Of a DNA stretch of 64,000 nt, positions 24,861-33,938 are shown in pieces. Source of the DNA: Streptomyces uncialis. GTDB taxonomy: Bacteria; Actinomycetota; Actinomycetes; Streptomycetales; Streptomycetaceae. Location of the stretch: NCBI RefSeq assembly GCF_001905345.1, contig NZ_LFBV01000013.1:1-64000 (forward strand), written 5' to 3'. The first letter of the stretch is position 1. Each line of letters opens with the position of its first letter. A program made the position numbers and the translations under genes. The notes beneath the pieces are model-generated. The model was not told where the DNA came from. It searched no databases and saw only the letters and a program-made list of their open reading frames with translations.

Positions 24861-26075
24861 ATGCCCTTAGCCGTCTACGTCCTCGGACTGGGGATCTTCA
24901 CCCAGGGAACCTCGGAGTTCATGCTCTCCGGGCTGCTCCCGGGGATGGCCGACGATCTGGGTGTCTCGATCCCCGACGCCGGGTTGCTCATCTCGGCCTT
25001 CGCGATCGGGATGGTCGTCGGCGCGCCCCTGCTCGCCGTCGCCACACTGCGCTGGCCGCGCCGCACCGCACTCGTCGCCCTCCAGGGCGTGTTCATCGCC
25101 GCGCACGTCGTCGGCGCGCTGGCGCCCGGCTACGGGCCGCTGTTCGCCACCCGGATCGTCAGCGCCCTCGCCTACGCCGGGTTCTGGGGGGTGGCGGTGG
25201 CGACCGCCGTGGCGCTCGTACCGGCGGACGCGAAGGCCAGGGCCGTCGCGGTGGTGGCGGGCGGACTGACCCTGGCCACCATCGTGGGCGTCCCGGCGGG
25301 TACGGTGCTCAGCCAGTTCGCCGGATGGCGCGCGGCCTTCTGGGGCGTCGCCGTCCTGACCCTCGTCAGCCTCGTCTGCACGGTGTTCGCCGTGCCCGGC
25401 GGCAAGGGCGCGCGCGAGGAGCCCCGGACGGTCCGCGCGGAGCTGCGGGCCATGCGGCGGCCCCAGCTGTGGCTCTCGTACGCCGTCACGGCCTTCGCCT
25501 TCGGCGCGGTCATCGTCACCTTCAGCTATCTCGCCGCGCTGCTGACCGGCGTGAGCGGGATGTCCGAGGGGTGGGTGCCCGTGGTGCTGGCGCTGTTCGG
25601 GGTCGGCGGGCTGGTCGGTATGACGATCGGCGGACGGCAGCCCGAGGAACGGTCCGTGCCGACGCTCGTCGCCGGACTCGCGGTGCTGACCGTGGCCTCC
25701 GCCGCGCTCGCGCTCACGGCCCGGCACACCGCCGTCACCCTGGTGCTGGTCTTCGTCCTCGGCCTGGCCGGATATGTCACCAACCCGGCCCTCCAGGCCC
25801 GGGTCTTCACCCTCGCACCGGGCGCCCCGACCCTCGTCGGCGCCACCAACACGGCCGCCTTCAACATCGGCAACACCCTGGCCCCGGCACTGGGCGGCGC
25901 GACGATCGCGGCGGGCTGGGGCTATCCCTCGGTCGCCTGGGTCGGCGCCGCGCTCGCCCTCCTCGGACTGGCCGGGGCGCTGTGGGCGGGGGCGCTGGAG
26001 CGGCGCGACCGCCGTACCGGCATACCCGCCGTACCGACGGCGTCCCGGCGGACGGCGGAACACGCCGACGCCTGA
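24861..26075 (+). CDS. MFS drug-efflux transporter (DHA1, chloramphenicol-exporter-like)
   Basis: A 404-aa, 12-helix MFS exporter. The first helix (LAVYVLGLGIFTQGTSEFML) and SGLLPGMADDLGVSIPDAGL match the Cmx/CmrA and arabinose-efflux type of DHA1 proteins. The cytoplasmic loop LRWPRRTALVALQG is the motif-A region. GGAGGAAC precedes ATG 24861. It may export the product of the adjacent cyclodipeptide locus (which lies on the same strand, separated by the TetR gene), or act as a general drug pump. The TetR pairing supports ligand-induced efflux. Confidence 0.88.
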   Translation: MPLAVYVLGLGIFTQGTSEFMLSGLLPGMADDLGVSIPDAGLLISAFAIGMVVGAPLLAVATLRWPRRTALVALQGVFIAAHVVGALAPGYGPLFATRIVSALAYAGFWGVAVATAVALVPADAKARAVAVVAGGLTLATIVGVPAGTVLSQFAGWRAAFWGVAVLTLVSLVCTVFAVPGGKGAREEPRTVRAELRAMRRPQLWLSYAVTAFAFGAVIVTFSYLAALLTGVSGMSEGWVPVVLALFGVGGLVGMTIGGRQPEERSVPTLVAGLAVLTVASAALALTARHTAVTLVLVFVLGLAGYVTNPALQARVFTLAPGAPTLVGATNTAAFNIGNTLAPALGGATIAAGWGYPSVAWVGAALALLGLAGALWAGALERRDRRTGIPAVPTASRRTAEHADA

Positions 26076-26269
26076 CGGTGTCCGCGCCGCACCCGGTCCT
26101 CGGGAGGGGACCGGGCGCGGCGGGGCGGGACGGTGCGTGGCCGGTCGGGGCGTCGACGGTCGCGGCGAGGCGGGTCAGCGGGCCACCGGCCCGCACGTGG
26201 TCGGTCAGTAGGTCGCCGGTGGACGCGGTCGCCGGGCGGAGGGCCGCCGATCGGAAGGCCGTCGGTCCG

Positions 26270-26325
26270 CGCGTCGCCGGGTCGGTGGGCCGCCCGTACC
26301 CGCGTCGCCGGGTCGGTGGGCCGCC
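26270..26325. repeat. 25-bp direct repeat between convergent genes
   Basis: A 25-base segment beginning CGCGTCGCCGGGTCGGTGGG occurs identically at 26270-26294 and 26301-26325, a 31-base period. It lies in the gene-free stretch between the MFS and SDR stop codons, which is otherwise GC-rich and degenerate. Confidence 0.65.
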
Positions 26326-26328
26326 AGG

Positions 26329-27108
26329 TCAGTGGGTCGAGAAGCCGCCGTCGACGAAGAGGGACTGGCCCGTCACATAGGCGGACGCCCCGCTCGCCAG
26401 GAACACGGCGGCGCCCGCGAAGTCCTCGGCCAGGCCGTTGCGTCCGACCATGGTGCGGGCGGCGAGCGCCGCCACCCGGTCGGGGTCGGACGACAGCCGC
26501 TGGTTGAGCGGGGTCATCACGAAACCCGGTACCAGGGTGTTGCAGGTGACGCCGTGCGGTGACCACGCCTCGGCCTGCGAGCGGGCCAGCGACTCCAGCG
26601 CGCCCTTGGAGACGCCGTACGCGCCGCTCTGCACGAACGCCCGGTGCGCCTGCTGCGAGGTGATGTGGATGATCCGGCCGAACCCCCGCGCGGCCATCCC
26701 GGGGCCGAAGCGCTGCCCCAGCAGGAACGGTGCCTCCAGGTTCACGGCCATGGTGGTGTCCCAGACGTCCTCGCCCAGCTCACCCAGCGGAGGACGGAGG
26801 TTGATGCCCGCGCTGTTCACCAGGATGTCCGGTTCCCCGAACACGGCCGCCGCCGCTTCCGCCGCCGCGCGCACCCCCTCGCGGGCGCTCAGATCGGCGC
26901 TCACCCAGGCCGCCTCGCGGCCCTCGGCCGTCAGCTCGGCCACGGTCGCCGCGAGTTCCGTCTCGCCGCGCGCCACGATCACCACCCGGGCGCCCGCCCG
27001 CGCCAGCGCCCCGGCCACCGCCCGGCCGATCCCCGAGCTGCCGCCCGTCACCAGGGCCACCCTGCCGTCCAGTGAGAACAGCTCCGAGAGGTACGTCACC
27101 GAGGTCAT
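26329..27108 (-). CDS. Short-chain dehydrogenase/reductase (classical SDR)
   Basis: A 259-aa classical SDR. The cofactor motif is TGGSSGIGRA (residues 21-30), followed by NSAGI (NNAG-like). The catalytic Ser is in HITSQQAHRAF, with Tyr and Lys in YGVSKGA. The C-terminus ends with the common YVTGQSLFVDGGFSTH. Glucose-1-dehydrogenase or gluconate-5-dehydrogenase-like activity would fit, but the substrate is unknown. Transcribed alone, convergent with the MFS gene. Confidence 0.88.
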   Translation of the reverse strand: MTSVTYLSELFSLDGRVALVTGGSSGIGRAVAGALARAGARVVIVARGETELAATVAELTAEGREAAWVSADLSAREGVRAAAEAAAAVFGEPDILVNSAGINLRPPLGELGEDVWDTTMAVNLEAPFLLGQRFGPGMAARGFGRIIHITSQQAHRAFVQSGAYGVSKGALESLARSQAEAWSPHGVTCNTLVPGFVMTPLNQRLSSDPDRVAALAARTMVGRNGLAEDFAGAAVFLASGASAYVTGQSLFVDGGFSTH

Positions 27109-27339
27109 CCCGGCAGCCTAGTGGTGAGCCCCGCACGCCCGCCGGTGGGTACCGGGCGGCGGCGGGAAGGCGCCCGCCCTCGTGGGATCCGGCACGGCCG
27201 CCTGGGACGCCAGGGCGGCCCCGACCGGCCGGTTCCTGGATTCGGGACGATCGGCCCTCCCCCGGCGGGCCATGATCCGGAAGGCTGCGGGGAGGGGCGG
27301 TAGCGTTGCCGCTCCGTCGCGTCACAAGGAGGCATGGCA

Positions 27340-28209
27340 ATGGCCCGCGCAATCGCTGTTGGGGTGGACGGCTCACCGGAGAGTCTGGCGGCCGTCGACT
27401 GGGCGGCCCATGAGGCGGCCCTGCGGCGGCTCCCCCTGCGTATCGTCCACGCCCCCTGGTGGGAGCCGCGCGACGTCCCGGTGACCGGCGGCGGGGACGC
27501 CCTGAGCCGCGCGGCCGAGGCCGTCGTGGCGAAGGCCGAGGCACGGGCGGCCGAGGGGCGCCCGGAGCTGGAGATCAGCTCCGAGGTGGTCGCCGAGGAC
27601 CCGGTGGACGCCCTGCTCGGCGCCGCCCGGACGGCGGAGATGCTGGTGCTCGGCTCCAAGGGACAGGGCCCCGTCCTGGGCTTCCTGCTCGGCTCCTACG
27701 GCCGGCAGGTGATCGCGGAGGCACGGCACCCCGTGGTCTCCGTCCGGTCCCCCGGGGACAGGCCGCCGCCGCGCGCGGGCGAGGTCGTCGTCGGCCAGCA
27801 GGGCAGCGCCGAGGACAGCGGACCGGCGCTCGCGTTCGCGTTCGCGGCGGCCGCCGCGCGCGGCGCCACCCTGCGCGCGGTACGGGCCTGGAGCCTGCCG
27901 CCGCTGCACGCCTACAGCCCCGAGTTCCTGCGGCTCACCGACGAGGCCGGCGGGCTGGAGCCGCTGGAGCGCAAATCCCTGCGCGAGGCCCTGGCGCCCT
28001 GGCGCGAGAAGTTCCCGGACGTCCGCGTCGTGGAGCATGTGGAGATCGGCAGCGCCGGTCAGGTCCTGCTCGCCGCGTCCACCGGGGCACAGCTGCTGGT
28101 GGTGGGGCGCAGGGCCCGGTACACGCCCATCGGCGGCCGTATCGGTTCGGTGGCGCACGCGGCGCTGCACCACGCCCCCTGCCCGGTGGCGGTGACCTCG
28201 CACCACTGA
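27340..28209 (+). CDS. Universal stress protein with two Usp domains
   Basis: A 289-aa tandem UspA protein. Domain 1 opens IAVGVDGSPESLAAVDWA and ends LVLGSKGQGPVLGFLLGSYG. Domain 2 ends LVVGRRARYTPIGGRIGSVA. Both carry the G-x2-G-x9-G-S/T-like ATP-binding loop, less strict in domain 2. Such double-domain proteins respond to hypoxia, starvation or redox stress in actinobacteria. I prefer ATG 27340, seven bases after GGAGG; ATG 27334 is too close to it. It precedes the RsbQ/P/V-like set on the same strand. Confidence 0.88.
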   Translation: MARAIAVGVDGSPESLAAVDWAAHEAALRRLPLRIVHAPWWEPRDVPVTGGGDALSRAAEAVVAKAEARAAEGRPELEISSEVVAEDPVDALLGAARTAEMLVLGSKGQGPVLGFLLGSYGRQVIAEARHPVVSVRSPGDRPPPRAGEVVVGQQGSAEDSGPALAFAFAAAAARGATLRAVRAWSLPPLHAYSPEFLRLTDEAGGLEPLERKSLREALAPWREKFPDVRVVEHVEIGSAGQVLLAASTGAQLLVVGRRARYTPIGGRIGSVAHAALHHAPCPVAVTSHH

Positions 28210-28311
28210 CGGTTCCGGCGGGGCGGCGACCGGGGTGCCGGGGCCGACGGCGCGCGCACCCGGTGGCATGCTCCGCGGGCGGCCTGGGCGGTCTCTGCGA
28301 GTATGTGCCAT

Positions 28312-29121
28312 ATGGATGTGCGGAGCAGGAACCATGTGACGGTGTCGGGGCGGCCCGGCGGCCCTGTGGTGATGCTGGCGCACGGGTTCGGGTGCGACCA
28401 GAACATGTGGCGGCTGATCGTGCCGGCGCTGGAGCGCGACTTCACCGTCGTCCTCTTCGATCATGTCGGCGCGGGGAACTCGGACCTCTCGGCATGGAGC
28501 CGGGAGCGGTACTCGACCCTGCACGGATACGTCGACGACCTGCTGGAGCTGTGCCGGGAGCTGGCACTGGGCCCGGTGACGTTCGTCGGGCACTCGGTCA
28601 GCGCCATGATGGGCGTGCTGGCCGCCGCGAAGGAGCCCGGGGCGTTCACCGGGCTCGTCCTGCTGGCCCCGTCGCCCTGCTTCATCGACGACCCGGACAC
28701 CGGCTACCGGGGCGGGTTCAGCGCCGAGGACATCGACGAGCTGCTGGAGTCGCTCGACGCCAACTATCTGGGCTGGTCGGGTGCGATGGCGCCGGTCATC
28801 ATGGGCAACCCGGAGCGGCCGGAGCTGGGCGAGGAACTGACGAGCAGCTTCTGCCGTACCGACCCGGAGATCGCCAGGGTCTTCGCCCGGGTCACCTTCC
28901 TGTCCGACAACCGCGCCGACCTCGCCGGGGTGACGGTGCCCACCCTCGTCGCGCAGTGCTCCCGTGACGCGATCGCCCCGCCCGAGGTGGGCGCGTTCGT
29001 GCACGCGCGGATACCGGGCAGCCGGCTCGTCACGCTGAACGCCACCGGACACTGCCCGCAGCTCGCCGCCCCCGACGAGACCGCCGCGGCGATCGCCGCG
29101 TTCGCGGGAGGCACCCCGTGA
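28312..29121 (+). CDS. RsbQ-like alpha/beta hydrolase (KAI2/D14-type fold)
   Basis: A 269-aa hydrolase. It reads VMLAHGFGCDQNMWRLIVPAL, then LFDHVGAGNSDLSAW. The catalytic Ser is in VGHSVSAMMG, the Asp in CSRDAIAP and the His in TGHCPQLAAPDE. These are the signatures of Bacillus RsbQ and its plant karrikin/strigolactone-receptor relatives. RsbQ is required, with the PAS-phosphatase RsbP, for energy-stress signalling. Here the next gene is exactly such a phosphatase and overlaps it by one base. ATG 28303 is an alternative start; neither has a clear ribosome binding site. Confidence 0.85.
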   Translation: MDVRSRNHVTVSGRPGGPVVMLAHGFGCDQNMWRLIVPALERDFTVVLFDHVGAGNSDLSAWSRERYSTLHGYVDDLLELCRELALGPVTFVGHSVSAMMGVLAAAKEPGAFTGLVLLAPSPCFIDDPDTGYRGGFSAEDIDELLESLDANYLGWSGAMAPVIMGNPERPELGEELTSSFCRTDPEIARVFARVTFLSDNRADLAGVTVPTLVAQCSRDAIAPPEVGAFVHARIPGSRLVTLNATGHCPQLAAPDETAAAIAAFAGGTP

Positions 29122-30389
29122 TGAGCAGGACCGACGACGACCAGAACGGTCCGAGAAAGGACGAGGTCCCGGGGGACGAGCAGGCGCAGTTCTCCGCGCT
29201 GCTGGAGGACAGCGTCGAGGACCTCTACGAGCACGCCCCGTGCGGCTATCTCTCGACCCAGCTGGACGGCCGGATCGCGAAGGTCAACACCACGCTGCTG
29301 GACTGGCTCGGCTACCGGCGCGGTGACCTGGTCGGCCGCAAGCACTTCTCCGACCTGCTGACCGTCGGCGGCCGGCTCTACCACGAGACCCACTTCGCCC
29401 CGCTGCTGCGGATGCAGGGCGAGATCAGCGGCATCGCCCTGGAGCTGAAGGCCGCCGACGGCACCCGCCTGCCGGTCCTGGTCACCTCCACCCTGAAGCG
29501 GGGCAGCAACGGGCAGCCGCTGCTCGTCCGCACCACGCTCTTCGACGCCCGCGACCGGCGCGCCTACGAGACCGAGCTGCTGCGCGCCCGCAAGGAGGCC
29601 GACCAGGAACGCGACCGCCTCCGGGTGCTGGCCGCCACCTTGCAGAAGACGCTGCTGCCGCCGGCGCTGGAGAACATGCCGGGCCTGGATGTCTCCACGC
29701 ACTACCATCTCGCCTCCCCGGACGAGGTCGGCGGCGACTTCTACGATCTCTTCCCCCTGGCCCCGGACACCTGGGGCCTGTTCCTGGGCGATGTGTGCGG
29801 CAAGGGCGCCGCCGCCGCGGCCGTCACCTCCCTGGCCCGCTACACCCTGCGCGCCGCCGCCGTCTACGACCCCGACCCGGTGGCCGTGCTCGGCAACCTC
29901 AACACGGTTCTCCACCACGAGTACAACGGTGCCGATCCCCGGTTCTGCACCGTCGTCTTCGGACTGCTCACGCTCGACCCCGAGAAAGGCGGTTTCCACA
30001 TCACCCTGGCCGGTGGCGGACATCCGCCCGCCCTGCTGCTGCGGGCCGACGGCACCGCCGACTTCCTGCCCACCCCCGGCGGACAGCTCATCGGTGTCCT
30101 GCCCGAGGCCCATATCGCCACCACCACCGTGCGCCTCGCCCCCGGCGACACCCTGCTGCTGTACACCGACGGCCTCACCGAGGCCCGCACCGACGCCACC
30201 TCCGGCGGCGGGGAACGCTACGGCGACGACGCCCTTCTCGACTTCGCCCGCGCGCTGGCCCCCGCCACCGCGTCGGACACCGTCGACGCGGTCCGCGGCC
30301 TGCTCGACACCCTCGGCACCGGCGTGGACGACGACACCGCCGTCCTCGCCGTCCACGCGCCCCGGCCCCCCGGTGAGGAGCAGCGGTGA
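29121..30389 (+). CDS. RsbP-like PAS/PP2C serine phosphatase
   Basis: A 422-aa protein. An N-terminal PAS domain (about residues 30-150, with YLSTQLDGRIAKVNTTLLDWL) is joined by a coiled coil (ETELLRARKEADQERDRLRVL) to a SpoIIE/PP2C phosphatase domain. Metal-binding Asp residues are visible in DEVGGDFYDLFPL, GDVCGKG and the C-terminal GVDDDTAVL. It should dephosphorylate an RsbV-type antagonist, probably the next gene product, to free a sigma factor, with the RsbQ-like hydrolase supplying the signal through the PAS domain. Start ATG 29121 overlaps the preceding stop. Confidence 0.88.
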   Translation: MSRTDDDQNGPRKDEVPGDEQAQFSALLEDSVEDLYEHAPCGYLSTQLDGRIAKVNTTLLDWLGYRRGDLVGRKHFSDLLTVGGRLYHETHFAPLLRMQGEISGIALELKAADGTRLPVLVTSTLKRGSNGQPLLVRTTLFDARDRRAYETELLRARKEADQERDRLRVLAATLQKTLLPPALENMPGLDVSTHYHLASPDEVGGDFYDLFPLAPDTWGLFLGDVCGKGAAAAAVTSLARYTLRAAAVYDPDPVAVLGNLNTVLHHEYNGADPRFCTVVFGLLTLDPEKGGFHITLAGGGHPPALLLRADGTADFLPTPGGQLIGVLPEAHIATTTVRLAPGDTLLLYTDGLTEARTDATSGGGERYGDDALLDFARALAPATASDTVDAVRGLLDTLGTGVDDDTAVLAVHAPRPPGEEQR

Positions 30390-30745
30390 CCAGGCAGCTG
30401 ACCGTCCGTACCCGCAGCACGGCCGCCGGGCCGGTCGTCGCGGTCGCCGGGGAGCTCGACCACCTCACCGCGCCGGAGGTACGCGCCGTGCTGCCCGGAC
30501 TGGCGTTGTGTCCGGGCCAGCAGCTGGTCGTCGATCTGGGGAGCCTCACCTTCTGCGACTCCACCGGCATCACGGTCCTGCTCGCCGCCCGCAACCACGC
30601 CCTGGCCGCGCAGGCGACCATCGCGCTGGCCGCGGTCCCCGACCGGGTCAGCCGGATCTTCCGCATCGTCGGCCTGGACCAGGTCTTCCCGACCCATCCC
30701 ACCGCCCAGGACGCCGAAGCCGCCTGGCGCCCCACGCCGCGCTGA
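30386..30745 (+). CDS. STAS-domain anti-sigma-factor antagonist (RsbV-like)
   Basis: A 119-aa single STAS domain. The segment VVAVAGELDHLTAPEVRAVL is followed by LVVDLGSLTFCDSTGITVLL. The Ser in CDSTGI aligns with the residue phosphorylated in RsbV and SpoIIAA. In its unphosphorylated form such a protein binds an anti-sigma kinase. Start and stop overlap the phosphatase gene (ATGA-type), completing an RsbQ-RsbP-RsbV set. No cognate kinase (RsbW) or sigma gene is in the window. Confidence 0.88.
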   Translation: MTRQLTVRTRSTAAGPVVAVAGELDHLTAPEVRAVLPGLALCPGQQLVVDLGSLTFCDSTGITVLLAARNHALAAQATIALAAVPDRVSRIFRIVGLDQVFPTHPTAQDAEAAWRPTPR

Positions 30746-30856
30746 CCGTCGGGCGCCCCTCGGCCCACGGCTCCACGAAGACGTACGCCTCAGACGCCCC
30801 CCGGGTGCGCCCCCGCGAGGCGTCACGGGAGCGCCCGTGGTCCGCGCGGCCGTCCG

Positions 30857-31336
30857 TCAGGCGACCGGTGCGCCGTCGGCCTTGGTGGACGACGCGGTGA
30901 CCGGCACCGGGCAGTCGGCCACCGTGCGCAGCCGCCGCACCAGGGCGTGGACGAGCAGCGCCAGTGAGGCGATCGCGAGCAGGGGCTGCGCGGGGGCCCA
31001 GTAGGACAGGGCCCCGCTCGTGCCGAGGGCGAGGACGACGAGCTTGTTGCAGACCGGGCAGCCGACCGCGAACGCGGACAGCAGGGCGGCGGCGACGGCG
31101 CGCGGTCCGCGCGGACCCCGGGCCCGGACCGCAGGCGGCTGACCCACGTACGTCGCCACCAGCAGTCCCACGAGCAGCGAGGACAGCGCCCAGACCGGGT
31201 AGTTCCACCAGAGCACGGCGGTCATCCGGGCGTACAGCGGGGTGTCGACGACCCCGGTCGGAATCCCGATCGCCGCACCGGCGGCCACCGTCACCGCCGC
31301 CGCGGCCAGCCATTGACGTGCTGTCCAGGTCCGCAT
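30857..31336 (-). CDS. Four-helix membrane protein with a CPVCNK motif
   Basis: A 159-aa membrane protein. Its helices are about residues 7-25, 40-60, 75-100 and 105-125. The third contains VGCPVCNKLVVLALGTSG, a CxxC pair in the membrane that suggests thiol chemistry or metal binding. Similar small proteins occur in many actinobacteria, but I know of no assigned function. I start at ATG 31336 with GGGAGG about nine bases upstream; the longer frame is Arg-rich and implausible. It is convergent with the RsbV-like gene. Confidence 0.75.
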   Translation of the reverse strand: MRTWTARQWLAAAAVTVAAGAAIGIPTGVVDTPLYARMTAVLWWNYPVWALSSLLVGLLVATYVGQPPAVRARGPRGPRAVAAALLSAFAVGCPVCNKLVVLALGTSGALSYWAPAQPLLAIASLALLVHALVRRLRTVADCPVPVTASSTKADGAPVA

Positions 31337-32042
31337 CGGTCCGCCTCCCTCAGCTCCGTGCCCGTCGCCGTGGCACGTGCTACCGCGTACGCGTGGTCGC
31401 CGTGGAGTCCTCCCGGCGCGACGCATGTGGGAACCACCTTAGTAGATCCGTTGATCATCGCACTCCCTCCCCCGGCCGCCGGTACGGCTCACCGCACCCG
31501 CAACAGGCGCCGCCGGTCCGGATCATGGGGGTCGCCGTTCATGATCCGTCGCCCGATACGACCGTCACGATCCGGCCATTGATCTTCTACACACCGTAGT
31601 AGGTCGGCGCGGGCCGCGAGCGCGGTGCCGGGTACGGCGCCCGTCGCGGGGTTCGCGCTGGACGGCGCGGAAGCGGGGTGCTCCCGTGTCGGTCTTGTCA
31701 CGCCCACCGGGGAGGGCGGGGCCGGGGGTTTCCACGTCCGGCGCGGTCGGCGGCCCGGCGCGCGGCGCGGGGCAGCGGACGGCCGTCATCTCACGGCGTG
31801 CGAACTGCCGCCGGGTGAGGGCCCGCAGGCCGGGCGGGCGGGGCCGGGCCGGGGGCGCGGGGACGGTGTCCGGGCGGCGAAGCGGGGAAGGCGACGATAG
31901 CGGCCGGTGGGCCGGTGGCCGGTTATCCCTACCTCCGTTTCTTACTATTCGCTTACTTATGGCACGGTAGCGTCCAGTGCGTTCGTCACACCGGCCGGGC
32001 CATGTCCGGACTGATCCGTGCCGGTCATCTTCTGGGAGTCCC
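31337..32042. other. Gene-poor 700-bp region upstream of the VanW-type gene
   Basis: Frames here are short and unsupported by ribosome binding sites. A small inverted repeat CTAC-ACACC-GTAG at 31587-31599 recalls BlaI/MecI-type half-sites but is weak. The last 120 bases are unusually AT-rich (TTACTATTCGCTTACTTATG near 31942-31961) and probably contain the promoter of the VanW-type gene. Confidence 0.45.
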
Positions 32043-33734
32043 ATGCGCCGCCGAATACATCCCGCCGCCGTCGCGAGTGGCGCTGTCGTGCTCGGCGCGG
32101 GGGCCCTCTATCTGACCGGGCTGCTGGTGACCGGCGACGAGGCTCCCTCCGGCACCACGGTGCGCGGGGTGGACCTCGGTGGGCTGAGCCAGCCGGAGGC
32201 CAAGGAGAAGCTGGACCGGGAGCTGGCGGCCACGGCAACGGCCCCGCTCACGGTGACCGTCGGGGACCGTACGGACCGGCTCGACCCCGCGGCGGCCGGG
32301 CTCCGGCTCGACACCGAGGAGACCGCCTCCCGCGCGGTCCGCTCCAGCTACGACCCCTTCACGGTGATCGGTGATCTGTTCACCTCCCGTGGCGGCGCGG
32401 TCGACCCCGTGCTCGCGATGGACGAGGACGCCACCCGGGCCGCCCTGCGGGGGCTCGCGGAGAAGCACGACCGCAAGGTCCGTGAGGGCGCCGTCTCCTT
32501 CAGCGAGGGCGCGGCGAAGGCGGTACGGCCGGTCACCGGCCAGACGCTGGACATCGACGGATCGGTCGACCCGGTGCGGGACGCGTACTTCGCCGAGAAC
32601 CCCGGGCGGATCGAGCTGCCCGTGGAGGAGAAGGAGCCGAGGATCGGCAAGGCCGAGACGGACCGCGCGCTGCGCGAGTTCGCGCGGCCCGCGATGTCGG
32701 CGCCCGTCACGCTCACCACCGGTGAGGGGCGCGTCACGATCGACCCGGCGACGTTCGGCGATCATCTGACGATGCGGCCCGACGACAGTCAGCGTCTCGT
32801 CCCGCGACTCGACGAGAAGGGCCTGTACAAGGACCCGGCCGTGGCCGCCTCGGTACGCGCGGTGACGACGGAGCCGGTCGACGCCACACTTCGCGTCGTC
32901 GGCGAGCGCGTCGAGGTGGCCCGGGACGGCAAGCCGGGGCAGAAGGTCACCGCCGAGGCCCTGGGCAAGGCCGTGCTGCCGCTGCTGACCGGCTCGGGAC
33001 CGGAGCGCATCGGCAAGGTGGACACCGTCCTCTCCCAGCCCGAGCTCACCCGGGCGAAGGTCGCGGAGATGGGGATGACGGAGAAGGTGTCGTCCTTCAC
33101 CGCGAACTTCGAGCGCGCCGAGTACCGCACGAAGAACATAGGCCGGGCCGCCGAGCTGATCAACGGTTCGACGGTGCTGCCCGGGGAGACCTGGAGCTTC
33201 AACGACACCGTGGGCGAGCGCACCACGGAGAACGGTTTCGTCGACGGCATCATCATCCTCGACGGCAAGTACACCAAGGCCGGTGGCGGCGGTGTCTCCA
33301 CCGTGGCGACGGCGATGTTCAACGCGATCTTCTTCGCGGGGGTCAAGCCCGTGGAGTACGGCGCGCACTCCTTCTACATCGAGCGCTATCCGGAGGGCCG
33401 GGAGGCCACGGTGGCGTGGGGCAGCCTCGACCTGAAGTTCACCAACGACTCGGGCAAGGCCCTGTACATCGCCACGGAGGCCACCGACACCTCGGTGACG
33501 GTGACCTTCCTCGGCACCAAGAAGTACGACGCGGTCGAGGCGAGCAAGGGACCGCGTACCAATGTCCAGGAGCCGAAGAAGCTGCCCGGCGCGAAGAAGG
33601 ACTGCCAGCCGCAGACCCCGTTGGAAGGGTTCGACGTGACCGTCGAGCGGATCTTCATCGACGGTGGCAAGGAGGTCAAGCGGGAGCCCTTCAACACCCG
33701 TTACACCCCGCGCGACGAGGTCACCTGCGACTGA
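32043..33734 (+). CDS. VanW-family, peptidoglycan-binding-like envelope protein
   Basis: A 563-aa protein with one N-terminal membrane helix (about residues 8-28), then an extracytoplasmic part. Two YoaR-like putative peptidoglycan-binding repeats (about 35-150 and 180-330) precede the VanW domain (about 355-490), seen in ELINGSTVLPGETWSFNDTV and GGGGVSTVATAMFNAIFFAG. VanW proteins occur in some glycopeptide-resistance and cell-wall clusters, but their reaction is unknown. Start ATG 32043 has GGGAG close upstream. No vancomycin-resistance genes adjoin it. Confidence 0.85.
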   Translation: MRRRIHPAAVASGAVVLGAGALYLTGLLVTGDEAPSGTTVRGVDLGGLSQPEAKEKLDRELAATATAPLTVTVGDRTDRLDPAAAGLRLDTEETASRAVRSSYDPFTVIGDLFTSRGGAVDPVLAMDEDATRAALRGLAEKHDRKVREGAVSFSEGAAKAVRPVTGQTLDIDGSVDPVRDAYFAENPGRIELPVEEKEPRIGKAETDRALREFARPAMSAPVTLTTGEGRVTIDPATFGDHLTMRPDDSQRLVPRLDEKGLYKDPAVAASVRAVTTEPVDATLRVVGERVEVARDGKPGQKVTAEALGKAVLPLLTGSGPERIGKVDTVLSQPELTRAKVAEMGMTEKVSSFTANFERAEYRTKNIGRAAELINGSTVLPGETWSFNDTVGERTTENGFVDGIIILDGKYTKAGGGGVSTVATAMFNAIFFAGVKPVEYGAHSFYIERYPEGREATVAWGSLDLKFTNDSGKALYIATEATDTSVTVTFLGTKKYDAVEASKGPRTNVQEPKKLPGAKKDCQPQTPLEGFDVTVERIFIDGGKEVKREPFNTRYTPRDEVTCD

Positions 33735-33938
33735 TCCCGCCCGGGAGCGCACGGCACCGGGACCGTCCCCGCCGGACCGGTACCTTCCACCGCACCCGCA
33801 CCCGCACCCGATACCCGGACCCGGATCGTCCACCGACGGCCGCCCCGCGCAGCACTTCGCGCGGGGCGGCCGTTTCGGTCCCGTCCCAGCCGGTCGTCGC
33901 AGCAGGTCCGTCCGCCGGGTCCCGGCCCGCCGGTGGCG

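Noticed and set aside
31921..31932. Fragment resembling part of an I-SceI homing site (GGTTATCCCTA)
   Set aside because: Only about ten bases match, there is no homing endonuclease gene, and chance is sufficient.
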